This document shows, piece after piece, positions 28,106 through 37,162 of a DNA stretch of 40,594 nt. How positions within the stretch are numbered: the first letter of the stretch is position 1; each line of letters begins with the position of its first letter. The stretch is from an uncultured Anaerolineae bacterium (GTDB taxonomy: Bacteria > Chloroflexota > Anaerolineae > CG2-30-64-16): assembly GCA_937124585.1 (NCBI GenBank), contig CAKZKT010000044.1, positions 1 through 40,594 on the forward strand, given 5' to 3'. A program made the position numbers and the translations under genes. Under the pieces are notes generated by a model that was not told the DNA's origin, ran no database searches, and saw only the letters and a program-made list of their open reading frames with translations.

Positions 28106-28134
28106 ATTATAGCGCGTAAAAGCATAGGGCACAA
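28106..28134 (-). promoter_or_regulatory. Promoter of the export operon
   Basis: Minus strand: perfect TATAAT (28106-28111) 17 bp downstream of TTGTGC (28129-28134). It predicts transcription from about 28099 and a leader of about 60 nt. The downstream genes are tightly spaced or overlapping through 18081. Confidence 0.65.
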
Positions 28135-28138
28135 ATAA

Positions 28139-28150
28139 TTAGTACCCTAA
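28139..28150. promoter_or_regulatory. Candidate operator beside the export promoter
   Basis: TTAG-N4-CTAA, a short dyad immediately upstream of the -35. Its place and size would suit a MarR-type regulator such as the one encoded at 22014-22565, but this rests on position alone. Confidence 0.25.
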
Positions 28151-28196
28151 GCAAATGAGAGTTCGATGAGAAATCTGTTGGCTTTCTGTCAGGAGA

Positions 28197-29339
28197 TCAG
28201 GCTGTGACGCACTGCAACATGGCCACCAGCACACTCACCCCGCGGCGCCATTCTTCGATGAGGACATGCTCGTTGGGCGTGTGATCGAGGCTGCTGTCGC
28301 CGGGCCCATACGCGACGATGGGACAGCGCCAGATCGGCCCGACCACATTCATGTCGCTGGTGCCGGTCTTGACGACAAAGCCGGGTTCGCCGCCGTGGTC
28401 ACGGATGGCACTCAGGAAGGCGCGCACCAGCGGAGTGTTCTTCTCGGCCCGGAAGGCACGCTCCTCGCCGCTGAAGCGGAATGTCCCCTGGCCATCTACG
28501 CTGATGAGGAGGCTTTTGAGCGTCTCCGGCGCGATGTCCAGCGGCAGGCGAAAGCCCATGCGCAGGCTGGCCGTTTCCAGCAGGCCGTCGTCGCCTGAGG
28601 CGATGTGGCGGAGCGAAGCCTGCACCTGCTCCCAGGGCCGCTCGCGACCGGTGTTAAGCTCTTCCAGCAGCGCCTGCACGCGGCTCCAGTAGGCGAAGGC
28701 GGCCTCCGGCGCGCTGATGGCCGGTCCGGCGGTGTGCGACATCATGCGCTGAAACTCGATATCGGCCAGCAGGCGGCCTTTGTAGCCCAGGGCCACACGC
28801 TGCCAGCCCGTCGGCTCGCCGATGACGACCAGATCGGGCGTGCGTTGGCCGGCGATGTAGCGCGCGCCTTTGGACGAGGCGCTCTCCTCCTCGACCGCGC
28901 CGACGACGACGATGCGCCAGCCCGGTCGCCGGCCGACCGCCGCCGCTGCCGTCGCAAAAGCGGCCAGTGGGCCTTTGGCATCCACGGCCCCGCGGCCGTA
29001 CAGACGACCATTGCTCTCGCGCACGCGCGGAAAACCGCGCACGGTGTCAATGTGGCCGAGCAGCAGGATCTCGCGCAGAGGCTGGGAAGCGGGGGCTGGG
29101 GGCTCGGGGTTGGGGGCTGGCGCAGCGCCGTTCCCCGCATCCGGCAGCCGACCGCCGGCTTCCAGCACGCCGACCGCGTTGCCGGCCGCGTCGCGATAGG
29201 CGGTGAAACCGTGCCGCGAGAGCCAGCGCACCAGGTGGTTGACGGCCGGCATTTCCTCACCGGACGGCGAGCGGATCTCCAGCAGTTCGCGCAGCAGCTG
29301 CAAGCCGCTGCCTGTGATTTCTTCAATGGACGCTGTCAT
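28197..29339 (-). CDS. lysK: [LysW]-lysine hydrolase LysK (M20-type peptidase)
   Basis: Encodes 380 aa, last gene of the lysine operon. LysK releases lysine (or ornithine) from the C-terminal Glu of LysW. Metal-site blocks of the M20 family are present: 'LLLGHIDTV' (His, Asp), 'LYGRGAVDAKGPLAAF' (Asp), 'GAVEEESASSKG' (catalytic Glu pair), 'VVIGEPTG' (Glu) and 'DHTPNEHVLIEEW' (His). 'KTGTSDMNVVGP' is a LysK-typical block. The start at 29339 has GAGG seven bases upstream; the in-frame GTG at 29345 is too close. Residues near 70-88 are a Pro/Ala-rich insert encoded by a G-rich repeat between two core strands, not expected in the family. Confidence 0.92.
   Translation of the reverse strand: MTASIEEITGSGLQLLRELLEIRSPSGEEMPAVNHLVRWLSRHGFTAYRDAAGNAVGVLEAGGRLPDAGNGAAPAPNPEPPAPASQPLREILLLGHIDTVRGFPRVRESNGRLYGRGAVDAKGPLAAFATAAAAVGRRPGWRIVVVGAVEEESASSKGARYIAGQRTPDLVVIGEPTGWQRVALGYKGRLLADIEFQRMMSHTAGPAISAPEAAFAYWSRVQALLEELNTGRERPWEQVQASLRHIASGDDGLLETASLRMGFRLPLDIAPETLKSLLISVDGQGTFRFSGEERAFRAEKNTPLVRAFLSAIRDHGGEPGFVVKTGTSDMNVVGPIWRCPIVAYGPGDSSLDHTPNEHVLIEEWRRGVSVLVAMLQCVTA
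29091..29120. repeat. G-rich degenerate heptamer repeat inside lysK
   Basis: Three GGGGGCT-type units with variants, in frame, encoding a Pro/Ala-rich loop in LysK. The same unit occurs inside lysTU at 31006-31057. Four G-runs make a G-quadruplex possible on the + strand. Confidence 0.7.
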
Positions 29340-29388
29340 GAGCACACCTCACTTGTTTACAAAAAAGCATTCGGGGGTTGGCACATGA

Positions 29389-30471
29389 TCAACGGTGATC
29401 GGCATCGGCGATGATGCACCGGCAGATCTCGGCGGTCACTTCCGCGGTGGAAGCAACGCCGCCCAGGTCGGGCGTCGCGACGCCGGCAGCGATGGCGGTC
29501 GCCACCGCGCCGCGCACACGCTCGGCCGCCGCGGCCTGCCCGATGTGGTCGAGCAACATGGCCGCGCTGAGGATGGCACCGATGGGATTGGCGATCCCCT
29601 TCCCGGCGATGTCCGGCGCGCTGCCGTGCACCGGCTCGCACACGGCCACGCGACCGGCGCCTACATTGGCCGACGGCGCCACGCCCAGCCCGCCCACCAG
29701 GCCGGCCGCCTCATCGGAGAGGATATCGCCGAACATATTCGTGGTGACAATCACATCAAAACGGCCCGGATCGGTCACCAGCCACATCGCCGCTGCGTCC
29801 ACCAGCATCTCCTGGACCCGCACATCCGGATACTCCCTGGCGACCGCCAGACACGCCTCTCGGAACAGCCCATCGGTCAGCTTGAGCACATTGGCCTTGT
29901 GAACGACGGTGACCGTCGGGGGCCGGGGGCCGGATTTGCCCATTTGCCCGTTCGCCCTTTTGCGCGCCTGCTCGAACGCCACGCGCGCAATGCGCTCGCT
30001 GGCCCGCCGCGTGATAACGCGATCGGCGACCGCGGTGTCGGCATCTTCCCAGCGCTCGCGGCCGGCGTACAGGTCTTCGGTGTTCTCCCGCACGATGAGC
30101 AGGTCAATCGGCCGGCCGGCCGGCAGCAGGTTGACGGTCGGCCGCAGGTTGGCATACAGATCGAAGCGACGGCGCAGCTCGAGGATGGGGCTGCGGTAAA
30201 CGCCGCGCGCAGGCCCTGCGCTCCCCTGAGCCGGGATCGAGGCGGCACCGGTGATCGGCGACTGCGTGGCGCCGAAAAGCACACCGTCTGCACGGACCAC
30301 CGCCTCGACCGTCGCATCGGGCAATGCTGTGCCGGTGCGCAGGAAACAATCCCACCCGGCATCCGCCTCGACGAACTCGACATCCGGCAGCACGGTTGCC
30401 AGCACGGTTGCTGCAGCCGGAATCACCTCACGTCCCACCCCGTCGCCGGGGATCAGGCAAATGGTTGGCAT
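29389..30471 (-). CDS. hicdh: Homoisocitrate dehydrogenase (AAA lysine pathway)
   Basis: Encodes 360 aa of the isocitrate/isopropylmalate dehydrogenase family: '[13 protein letters not shown]' at the N-terminus, substrate Arg block '[18 protein letters not shown]', '[13 protein letters not shown]', catalytic Lys in 'VVHKANVLK', metal Asp residues in '[16 protein letters not shown]', and coenzyme loop '[18 protein letters not shown]'. It oxidatively decarboxylates homoisocitrate to 2-oxoadipate; the substrate call rests mainly on the flanking homoaconitase and LysK genes, since the family is hard to split by motif. The start at 30471 has AGGAG upstream and overlaps lysTU by 19 bp. A repeat-encoded insert ('[16 protein letters not shown]') precedes 'TVTVVHKAN'. 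Confidence 0.88.
   Translation of the reverse strand: MPTICLIPGDGVGREVIPAAATVLATVLPDVEFVEADAGWDCFLRTGTALPDATVEAVVRADGVLFGATQSPITGAASIPAQGSAGPARGVYRSPILELRRRFDLYANLRPTVNLLPAGRPIDLLIVRENTEDLYAGRERWEDADTAVADRVITRRASERIARVAFEQARKRANGQMGKSGPRPPTVTVVHKANVLKLTDGLFREACLAVAREYPDVRVQEMLVDAAAMWLVTDPGRFDVIVTTNMFGDILSDEAAGLVGGLGVAPSANVGAGRVAVCEPVHGSAPDIAGKGIANPIGAILSAAMLLDHIGQAAAAERVRGAVATAIAAGVATPDLGGVASTAEVTAEICRCIIADADHR
29917..29962. repeat. Two simple repeats inside hicdh
   Basis: Two GGGGGCC units are followed by three to four degenerate 8-bp units of the type TTTGCCCA/TTTGCCCG. The block is in frame and encodes the extra loop of the dehydrogenase just before its catalytic-Lys strand. Confidence 0.65.
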
Positions 30472-32597
30472 AGTTCTCCTGGACAATTTTCGAAATCAGG
30501 GTTTGACGGTTCACGCCTCACGTCGCGCGCGCGCCGCAACATCTCCAGCAGCCCGCCTGCCTCGATGATCCGGCGGACAGAGGGCGAGAACGGCTGAAAC
30601 GAGAACTCGCCGGCCGCGCAGCGCACCGTACACCGATCCAGGTCAACCGAAATCATCTCGCCGGGCTGAATGGCGGCGACCGCCTCCGGGCAGACGATGG
30701 GCAGGACGCTGTTGTTGACCGCGTTGCGGAAAAAGATGCGGGCGAACGACGCGGCCACGATCACACGCACGCCTGCAGCCTTCAGGCACGTCACCGCCTG
30801 CTCGCGGCTCGACCCTGCGCCCCAGTTGCGGCCGCCGACAATGATGTCGCCGGGGCGCACGTTGGCCGCAAAGGTGGGATCGAGGTCCTCTAGCGCGTGC
30901 TTCGCCATCTCCGCCGCGTCCTTGATCGTGTAAGTGTATTTGCCCGGAAAGATCACATCGGTGTTCACGTCGTCGCCGTATTTCCAGACGCGTCCGGAAA
31001 AGGTAGGGGGTTGGGGGGTGGGGGCTGGGGGCTGGGGGCTGGGGGCTGGGGGTTGGGCGCGATGAGAGGAGGTTTCGGCTTCCGATCTCGGGCTGCTAAC
31101 CTCCGATCTCGAGCTGCTAACCTCCGATCTCGGGTTGGCAGCCTCCAGCCTCCGATGCCCCGCCTCAAACTGCGGAGTGCCACTGCGTGCAGCCCACTCC
31201 TCGGCCCCCGCTGTCACCTCGCGCGGGTCGGCGATCCGGCCCAGCACCGCGCTGGCCGCCACCACAGCCGGGCTGGCCAGGTAGACAGCCGCCTCGGGAT
31301 TGCCCATGCGACCGCGAAAATTGCGGTTGCCACTGCTGATCACCGTCTCGCCCGTGGCCGGCACGCCCAGATGATTGCCCATGCACGGCCCGCAGCCGGG
31401 CACGCCGATCATGGCGCCGGCCGCCACGAAGGTCTCGATGTAGCCCAGCTGAAGGGCCTGCGCCAGCACCTCGCTCGAAGCCGGGATCACGATGAGCCGC
31501 GTCCCGGCAGCGACACGGCGCACGCTCCCGTCCGGAGCGCGCAGGACGGCAGCCGCCGCGGCCAGATCCTCCAGCCGGCCGTTCGTGCAGGTGCCCAGAA
31601 ACGCCTGATCCACGTGCACGCCTGCCACCTGCGAAAGGGGCACGGCCTTCGCCGGGCTGTGGGGCACGGCCACCATCGGCTCCAGGGCGCTCAGGTTGAT
31701 GACGTGCCGCTCGAGGTAGCCGGCATCGGGATCGGGATAGAGCGCGCCGGCCGCCAGCCGCGCGGCCCAGGCCGCCGCGCGTCTCTCGCCCCGGTCCTCT
31801 TCCCCGTGGGGCGAGGGCGCGGCCGATGCCCCCTCCCGGCCGGGGAAAGGATCAGGGTGAGGGCCGGATCGGCCAGCCAGCCGCTCGGCCAGCCAGGCGA
31901 ACACTGCGTCGTCCGGCTCCAGATAGGCGCTCTTGACGCCCGACTCGGCCATCAGGTTCGGCAGCACCATGCGGCTCTCGATGCTCAACGTGCGCAGGCC
32001 CGGCCCACCGAACTCCAGCGCCCGGTAGATGCCCGCCTCTGGCCCCAATAACTTCAGCACCCACAGCCCCAGATCCTTCGCCGTAACGCCGTGCGGCAGC
32101 ACGCCGATCAGCTCGATGCGGATCGTCTCGGGCACGCGCAGCCATAGCTCGCCCGTGGCCCAGACGGCTGCCATCTCGCTGCGGCCGATGCCGGCGCCGA
32201 ATGCGCCCAGCCAGCCGGCATGCGTCGTGTGGCTGTCTGCGCCCAGGATGAGCTGTCCCGGCCAGATCAGCGCCTCCTCGCTGGCGACCTGATGACAGAT
32301 GCCGCGGCCCGCCTCGTAAAAATGCGTGATCCCCTGCTCGGCCACGAACTGCCGCACCTCGCGATGGTTCAAGGCGTGCTCTGCGCTCGGCGCGGGCACC
32401 GCGTGATCGAGAAAAATCGCCAGCCGTTCGGGATGGCGCACCCGTGTATAGCCCAGGCTGCGAAACAGCCGGGCGATGTCGGCCGTGTTATCGTGGCTCA
32501 GCACCACATCGGGCCGGGCATCCACGATCTGCCCGGCCGCTGCCCGCTCCAGCCCTGCCGCGCGCGCCAGCGCCTTCTCTGCAAACGTCAATCCCAT
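30453..32597 (-). CDS. lysTU: Fused homoaconitase, LysT-LysU (large and small subunits in one chain)
   Basis: Encodes 714 aa. The large-subunit part (about 1-475) has '[10 protein letters not shown]', '[11 protein letters not shown]', '[18 protein letters not shown]' and the three [4Fe-4S] cysteines, one in '[11 protein letters not shown]' (~335) and two in '[12 protein letters not shown]' (~398, 401). The small-subunit part (from about 530) has '[17 protein letters not shown]', '[17 protein letters not shown]' and '[12 protein letters not shown]'. It converts homocitrate to homoisocitrate; these subunits are normally separate proteins in bacterial AAA and leucine pathways. The ~55-residue linker is made of repeat-encoded sequence, and another repeat-derived insert lies at about 244-278. 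The start at 32597 has AAGGAG upstream. The 3' end overlaps hicdh by 19 bp. Confidence 0.92.
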   Translation of the reverse strand: MGLTFAEKALARAAGLERAAAGQIVDARPDVVLSHDNTADIARLFRSLGYTRVRHPERLAIFLDHAVPAPSAEHALNHREVRQFVAEQGITHFYEAGRGICHQVASEEALIWPGQLILGADSHTTHAGWLGAFGAGIGRSEMAAVWATGELWLRVPETIRIELIGVLPHGVTAKDLGLWVLKLLGPEAGIYRALEFGGPGLRTLSIESRMVLPNLMAESGVKSAYLEPDDAVFAWLAERLAGRSGPHPDPFPGREGASAAPSPHGEEDRGERRAAAWAARLAAGALYPDPDAGYLERHVINLSALEPMVAVPHSPAKAVPLSQVAGVHVDQAFLGTCTNGRLEDLAAAAAVLRAPDGSVRRVAAGTRLIVIPASSEVLAQALQLGYIETFVAAGAMIGVPGCGPCMGNHLGVPATGETVISSGNRNFRGRMGNPEAAVYLASPAVVAASAVLGRIADPREVTAGAEEWAARSGTPQFEAGHRRLEAANPRSEVSSSRSEVSSPRSEAETSSHRAQPPAPSPQPPAPTPQPPTFSGRVWKYGDDVNTDVIFPGKYTYTIKDAAEMAKHALEDLDPTFAANVRPGDIIVGGRNWGAGSSREQAVTCLKAAGVRVIVAASFARIFFRNAVNNSVLPIVCPEAVAAIQPGEMISVDLDRCTVRCAAGEFSFQPFSPSVRRIIEAGGLLEMLRRARDVRREPSNPDFENCPGELCQPFA
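31006..31057. repeat. GGGGGCT heptamer array in the lysTU linker
   Basis: Four near-perfect GGGGGCT units flanked by GGGGGTT/GGGGGG variants. Read on the minus strand in frame it gives '[17 protein letters not shown]', the flexible linker between the LysT and LysU halves. Confidence 0.85.
31081..31143. repeat. 21-bp tandem repeat, three copies, in the lysTU linker
   Basis: Units at 31081-31101, 31102-31122 and 31123-31143. The first two differ at one base and the third diverges at its end. Each encodes a heptad like 'RSEVSSS', so copy changes would keep the frame. Confidence 0.85.
31783..31866. repeat. Palindromic GC-rich insert inside the LysT half
   Basis: Arms CTCTCGCCCC (31783-31792) and GGGGCGAGGG (31808-31817) pair at 9 of 10 positions and are followed by a CCCTCACCCTGATCC-like tail on the minus strand. 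The block encodes '[11 protein letters not shown]...[12 protein letters not shown]', a loop foreign to aconitases and reminiscent of dispersed palindromes in other bacteria. Confidence 0.6.
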
Positions 32598-32618
32598 CCT
32601 CTCGTCTCCTTAACCCTG

Positions 32619-33797
32619 TCACCCCACCCCCGCCGGCAGCGGCGACTCCATCATTTCATGGCCGTTGGCCCAGTTGCGCAGCAACAAGTCCACATCGTCC
32701 AGCGTCAACGCTCGCTCGTCGGCCAACGCCTTGATGTGCTGGGTCAACGCCTTCACCTGTGCGTCCGAGAGATTCAGGTTCAGCTGCTCGGCGCGCGCCT
32801 TGACGGCATTCCAACCGGTCAGCCGATGGGCGATAGAGATGTAGCGGGTCAGGCCGAAATCGTGCGGATCGAGCGCCTCGTAGGTCTCGGGCGCGTTCAG
32901 GATCGCTTTGGCGTGGATGCCGGCCTTGTGCGTGAACGCGCTGAAGCCGGTGACGTAATTGTTGAAGGGGATATCCACACCGACCATCTCCGCGACCATC
33001 AACTCCAGCGCGCGCAGCCGGGACAGGCGATATTTCGTTCGCGTCGCCGCGCGGTCGTAGGTATACATGCGCGCGATCAGGCCGCCCAGCGCGGTGATGC
33101 CGTTGCGCTCGCCGATGCCGAGCACGGTGGTGTCAATGTGCGTGGCGCCCGCCTCGAGCGCGGCGAACGCATTGGCGATCGCGCAGCCGGAATCGTTGTG
33201 GCCGTGAAACTCGATGTCACACCTGGTTAGCCGGCGCAGCGTGCCCACCAGCCGGCTCACCTGTGTCGGCGTGGCGATGCCCACCGTGTCGGCCGTTCCC
33301 AGCCGGTTGACGACCCCCAGCCTGTCCACCGCCAGATAGACGCGCAGCAATTCGGCCTCTTCGCTGCGGAAAGAGTCCTCGGTGCTGAAACGCAGCTCGA
33401 TGTCCGGCGCCTGCGCCCGGATCCAGGTCAGCACCTCGGCGGCCAGATCAATGATCTCGTCAATGCTCTTGCCGTGGCTGAACTGCCGCAGCTTCGACGA
33501 CGTGCCGATCACCACATCCACGCCGTGCACGCCGGTGTCGAGCGCCACCCGAGCGTCCTCTTTGTGGCAACGGATATGCGTCAGAATGCGGGCCTTCAGC
33601 CCCAACCGGGTGATGGCCTTGATGTCTTCCAGGCTGCGAGGCGAGGCCATCGGTGAAGTCAGCTCCAGGTACTCGACCCCGAACTCATCCAATGCCTCGG
33701 CGACACGGATCTTCTGCGCCGTGCTGAACTGCGCGTTGACAAACTGTTCGCCCTCGCGCAACGTGGAGTCTATGATGTAGTAGTGTTCCAGTGACAT
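32619..33797 (-). CDS. hcs: Homocitrate synthase
   Basis: Encodes 392 aa of the DRE-TIM acyltransferase family. '[12 protein letters not shown]' carries the family D-x-T-L-R-E-G motif, and metal His residues are in '[12 protein letters not shown]'. '[13 protein letters not shown]', '[14 protein letters not shown]', '[12 protein letters not shown]' and '[19 protein letters not shown]' complete the barrel, and '[13 protein letters not shown]' is the homocitrate-synthase-type block. It condenses 2-oxoglutarate with acetyl-CoA as the first step of the AAA route and is typically inhibited by lysine. The C-terminus is shorter than a full LeuA regulatory domain, as in Thermus-type enzymes. The start at 33797 has GGGAGGG upstream. 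Confidence 0.92.
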   Translation of the reverse strand: MSLEHYYIIDSTLREGEQFVNAQFSTAQKIRVAEALDEFGVEYLELTSPMASPRSLEDIKAITRLGLKARILTHIRCHKEDARVALDTGVHGVDVVIGTSSKLRQFSHGKSIDEIIDLAAEVLTWIRAQAPDIELRFSTEDSFRSEEAELLRVYLAVDRLGVVNRLGTADTVGIATPTQVSRLVGTLRRLTRCDIEFHGHNDSGCAIANAFAALEAGATHIDTTVLGIGERNGITALGGLIARMYTYDRAATRTKYRLSRLRALELMVAEMVGVDIPFNNYVTGFSAFTHKAGIHAKAILNAPETYEALDPHDFGLTRYISIAHRLTGWNAVKARAEQLNLNLSDAQVKALTQHIKALADERALTLDDVDLLLRNWANGHEMMESPLPAGVG

Positions 33798-33820
33798 ATC
33801 GCTTCCCTCCCTGGCGAGAT

Positions 33821-33882
33821 GGTGACAAGGTGACAAAATGGAAAAAATGATGTGCGGCAGATCCTCGTGTCACCCCGTCACC
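33821..33882. repeat. Inverted pair of GGTGACNN repeats between lysJ and hcs
   Basis: GGTGACAAGGTGACA (33821-33835) and TGTCACCCCGTCACC (33868-33882) complement at 13 of 15 positions across a 32-nt loop. They could form a large hairpin in the lysine mRNA, with no T-tract after it. Each arm is two copies of an 8-bp unit. Confidence 0.6.
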
Positions 33883-33893
33883 CTGCAGCGGCC

Positions 33894-35144
33894 TCATCCC
33901 ACCGCGCGCGCAACCGCCTCCACCACCCGATCCAGATCGTCCGGCGCGATCACCAGCGGCGGCAGGAGGCGCAGGACGGTGGCGCCGGCCGGCAGTGCGA
34001 GCACCCCCATCTCCTGCAATTTCTGCAAGATCGGCGTGACCTTGACGCGCAGGTCTACGCCGACCATCAGGCCCAGACCGCGCACCTCGCGGATCAGCGG
34101 CGATTCGAGGCGACGCAGCCGCCCCAGCAGGTACTCGCCCAAACGAGCCGCGCGTTCGGGCAGGGTTTCGCCGGCCGCGCCGCGTTGCGTCATCAGATCC
34201 AGCGTCGCCAGGGCTGCCGCGCACGCCAGCGGATTGCCGCCGAAGGTACTGCCGTGCGTCAACGGCTTGATCCCCTGCACGGCCGGGCCGATCAGACACG
34301 CGCCCATCGGCAGGCCGCCGGCCATGGATTTGGCGATCGTCATCAAATCGGGCTGCAGTCCATAGTGCTGGCAGGCAAACAGCTTGCCCGTGCGGCCATA
34401 GCCGGTCTGCACCTCGTCGAGGATGAAGCACGCGCCCCGCGCGCGACAGAGCTCCTGCGTCCGGCCCAGGTATTCGACCGTGCCCGGATGCACGCCCCCC
34501 TCTCCCTGCACGACCTCCAGAATCACCGCGGCGGTGTCATCGCCGACGGCTGCTTCGAGCGCGGCGATGTCGTTGTAGGGCACGTGGCTGAAACCGGGCA
34601 CCAGCGGCTCGAACGGCTGGCGATATTCCTTGTTGCCGGTGGCCGAGAGCGCGCCGAAGGTACGCCCGTGAAAGCTGCGCACGGCCGCCACCACCCCTGG
34701 TCGGCCGGTGCTGAGGCGGGCGAACTTGAGCGCCGCCTCGTTCGCCTCCGCGCCGGAATTGCACAGGAAAACGCGCGTCTCCTGCGGGCCGGTCGGCGCG
34801 ACGGCAGCCAGCCGGCCGAGGAGTTGCGCCCGCTGATCGTTGTAGAAGATCTCCGGACAGGAGATCAACGTAGCGGCCTGCCGGCTGATCGCGGCGACGA
34901 TGGCCGGATGTGCATGGCCCAGATTGGCCGCGCCCTGGCCAGCGACGCAATCAATGTACTCGCGACCCGTCGCGTCCCAGACGCGCGCGCCCTGGCCCCG
35001 CACGATGACCAGCGGCCGTTTGGGATAGACGCCGGACGTGTGCGCGGATTCGAGAGCGACGATGGCGGATTGGTCGCCCGGCAGATCGGCGGATTGGGCC
35101 ATCGAAAAAACAGGAGAATGAGAAAACAAGCGCGTATCAGCCAT
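33894..35144 (-). CDS. lysJ: [LysW]-aminoadipate semialdehyde transaminase LysJ
   Basis: Encodes 416 aa, class-III PLP aminotransferase (ArgD-like). Visible blocks: 'YIDCVAGQGAANLGHAHP', 'FLCNSGAEANEAALKFAR', 'SFHGRTFGALSATGN', 'VQGEGGVHPG', PLP Asp in 'FILDEVQTGYGRTG' (D243), Schiff-base K272 in 'TIAKSMAGGLPMGA', and 'GSTFGGNPLACAAAL'. It aminates LysW-bound aminoadipate semialdehyde using glutamate to give LysW-lysine, and may also serve ornithine synthesis. The start at 35144 has GGGAG nine bases upstream and overlaps lysZ by 8 bp. About 15 residues at the N-terminus precede the conserved region; the next Met has no SD. Confidence 0.93.
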   Translation of the reverse strand: MADTRLFSHSPVFSMAQSADLPGDQSAIVALESAHTSGVYPKRPLVIVRGQGARVWDATGREYIDCVAGQGAANLGHAHPAIVAAISRQAATLISCPEIFYNDQRAQLLGRLAAVAPTGPQETRVFLCNSGAEANEAALKFARLSTGRPGVVAAVRSFHGRTFGALSATGNKEYRQPFEPLVPGFSHVPYNDIAALEAAVGDDTAAVILEVVQGEGGVHPGTVEYLGRTQELCRARGACFILDEVQTGYGRTGKLFACQHYGLQPDLMTIAKSMAGGLPMGACLIGPAVQGIKPLTHGSTFGGNPLACAAALATLDLMTQRGAAGETLPERAARLGEYLLGRLRRLESPLIREVRGLGLMVGVDLRVKVTPILQKLQEMGVLALPAGATVLRLLPPLVIAPDDLDRVVEAVARAVG

Positions 35145-36045
35145 GGGCGCCGTCTCCCGATGTGCTGCCGGCCAGGCCGTGATCCCGCCATGGGCCGGTT
35201 CCCGGCATGACGCGTTCCGCCCTGCCGTCGCCGATCACCGTCCCTTCGCCCGCCAGCGCCGCGCGAATCGGATCGGCGCGCCGCGAATCGGCGATGATGA
35301 CCGCGGAGACGCCGCGGTCCAGCGCCTCGCGCGCGGCCAGGATCTTCTTCTTCATCCGACCCTGTGCCATCTCCTCGGCCCGGCCGAGCTGCGCCGGCGA
35401 CAGGCGACGGACGAGGCTGCTCTCGTCCGGGAAGTTCGCCAGCAGCCCAGGCACATTGCTGAGCAGCACCAGCGCCTCCGCGACGAGCGCGGCCGCGATG
35501 AGCGCGGCGGCCCGGTCGCCGTCCACGTTCAGCCGCTCGCCCGCATGGCCCAACGCCAGCGGCGCGATGACCGGGGTGTAGCCGGCTGCCAGCAACAGGC
35601 GGAGCAGGCCGGCGTTCGCCGATTCGAGCTGGCCGGTGTAATCATCACGGATGATGCGCTGCCGGCCGTTCTCGACCGCGCGCACGGCGTCTTTGCGCCG
35701 CGCCAGCAGCAGCCGGCCGTCCACGCCCGACAGGCCCACCGCATTGCAGCCGAGCCGCTGCAGTCCGGCCACGAGGGCTTTGTTGACCTGGCCGGCTGCA
35801 GCAGCCACGTACAGCTCCAGCATCTCGGGGTCGGTGTAGCGGCTGACATGGCCCGACGGCGATGTGATGTGGCGCACGGGCACGCCCGCGCGCGCGGCCA
35901 GCGCATCGGCCGCGGCCGACGTGCCGTGCACCAGCACGACCGGCCGCCCCTCGGCCGCCAGGGCCGCCACATCTGCCAGCACAGCCGACGCGTCCACTCC
36001 CGCCGCGCCGCCGAGTTTGATCACGATGGATTGGTGAATGGTCAT
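35137..36045 (-). CDS. lysZ: [LysW]-aminoadipate kinase LysZ
   Basis: Encodes 302 aa of the amino-acid kinase (ArgB-like) family. 'IVIKLGGAAG' carries K10 at the phosphate site, 'VVLVHGTSAAADAL' and 'HVSRYTDPEMLELYVAAAAGQVNK' are substrate-side blocks typical of LysZ, and 'RLNVDGDRAAALIAAAL' and 'MKKKILAAREALDRGVSAVII' form the ATP side. It phosphorylates the side-chain carboxyl of LysW-aminoadipate. The start at 36045 has AAGGA upstream. The family is normally ~265 aa; the additional ~30 residues lie at the C-terminus ('GTGPWRDHGLAGSTSGDGAHG'). Confidence 0.92.
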   Translation of the reverse strand: MTIHQSIVIKLGGAAGVDASAVLADVAALAAEGRPVVLVHGTSAAADALAARAGVPVRHITSPSGHVSRYTDPEMLELYVAAAAGQVNKALVAGLQRLGCNAVGLSGVDGRLLLARRKDAVRAVENGRQRIIRDDYTGQLESANAGLLRLLLAAGYTPVIAPLALGHAGERLNVDGDRAAALIAAALVAEALVLLSNVPGLLANFPDESSLVRRLSPAQLGRAEEMAQGRMKKKILAAREALDRGVSAVIIADSRRADPIRAALAGEGTVIGDGRAERVMPGTGPWRDHGLAGSTSGDGAHG

Positions 36046-36094
36046 AGTGTGTTCCTTGTGGTTGGATGACGCTTGGCGTTTCACGCTTCACGCT

Positions 36095-37162
36095 TCACAC
36101 CGGATGCAATCCCATGAATTCCAGGCCCATCGTCTCATCCCAGCCGAGCATCAGGTTCATGCACTGGACCGCGGAGCCGGCGGCGCCTTTGCCCAGGTTG
36201 TCAATGGCAGCCAGTGCGACCAGCCGGCCGGTCTGCGGATCGAGCTCCCAGCCGACGTCGGCCAGGTTGGTGCCGGCGAGCAGCTTCGGCTCGGGATGGC
36301 GGTAGATGCCGCCTCGCTCGTGGACGATGCGCACGAACGGCTCCTGGCCGTAGGCGGCCCGATAGGCGCGCCAGAGGTCCTTGTCGGTCGTGCCGGGTGC
36401 TACCCAGGCGTGCGCGGTCGCCAGCACCCCGCGCACCAGCTCGACCGAGGTGACCGAGAGGAAGACGTCGTCGCGACCCAGCGCCTGGATCACCTCGGCC
36501 TGATGGCGGTGGCCGACCGGCGCAAACGAGCGCACCGCGTCGCGGCGCTCCGGATGGTGCGAGGCCGCGCTGGCGGTAGCCCCGCCCTCCGACGACCCGG
36601 CCTTCACGTCTACGACGATCCGCTGGCCGGGCAGCAGCAGGCCCGCGCGCGCGGCCGGCCACAGCGCCAGGATCGCGGCAGTGGCGTTGCAGCCGACGCC
36701 GGAGACGTATTTCGAGTTGCGGATGGCCTGGCGGTTGATTTCGGGCAGGCCGTAGACGAAGCGTTCGACCCAGCCGGCCGCCGCGTGCGGCTCGGCGTAG
36801 TAGCGCTGATACAGGGCGAGATCGCGCACGCGGAAATCGGCCGAGAGGTCCACGATGCGCCCGGCCAGGCCGGCCAGGCGCTCGATGCGACGCTGCGCCT
36901 CGCCGTGCGGCAACGCCACGAAGAGCACATCGCAAGGCTGCAGCTCGCCGATGGCGGTGAAACGGATCGGTTGAAAACCAGAAGAAAGACGTTTGCCGGT
37001 AGGACGGAGATTGGGATGAAGGCTGTGGACGAATTCGCCGGTGTGGCTTTCCGAGGTGACCTGGGCGATCTCGACCTGAGAATGGCCGAGCAGGAGGCGA
37101 AGGAGCTCGCCGCCGCCGTAGCCGGAACCGCCCACAATGGAGACACGCACGCGTTCGCTCAT
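36095..37162 (-). CDS. lysY: [LysW]-aminoadipyl phosphate reductase LysY
   Basis: Encodes 355 aa, ArgC-like. The NADP loop is '[17 protein letters not shown]' (8-24). The catalytic Cys is C158 in '[14 protein letters not shown]'. Also present are '[10 protein letters not shown]', '[11 protein letters not shown]', '[12 protein letters not shown]' and '[12 protein letters not shown]' with the probable base His. It reduces the acyl phosphate made by LysZ to the semialdehyde while the substrate stays on LysW. The ATG at 37162 overlaps the lysX stop by 4 bp and has AGGAG upstream. Confidence 0.94.
   Translation of the reverse strand: MSERVRVSIVGGSGYGGGELLRLLLGHSQVEIAQVTSESHTGEFVHSLHPNLRPTGKRLSSGFQPIRFTAIGELQPCDVLFVALPHGEAQRRIERLAGLAGRIVDLSADFRVRDLALYQRYYAEPHAAAGWVERFVYGLPEINRQAIRNSKYVSGVGCNATAAILALWPAARAGLLLPGQRIVVDVKAGSSEGGATASAASHHPERRDAVRSFAPVGHRHQAEVIQALGRDDVFLSVTSVELVRGVLATAHAWVAPGTTDKDLWRAYRAAYGQEPFVRIVHERGGIYRHPEPKLLAGTNLADVGWELDPQTGRLVALAAIDNLGKGAAGSAVQCMNLMLGWDETMGLEFMGLHPV

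Noticed and set aside
31006-31143. Separate lysT and lysU genes
   Set aside because: The frame is open throughout the linker with no stop, and no SD/start was evident before the LysU part, so one fused product is the simplest reading.
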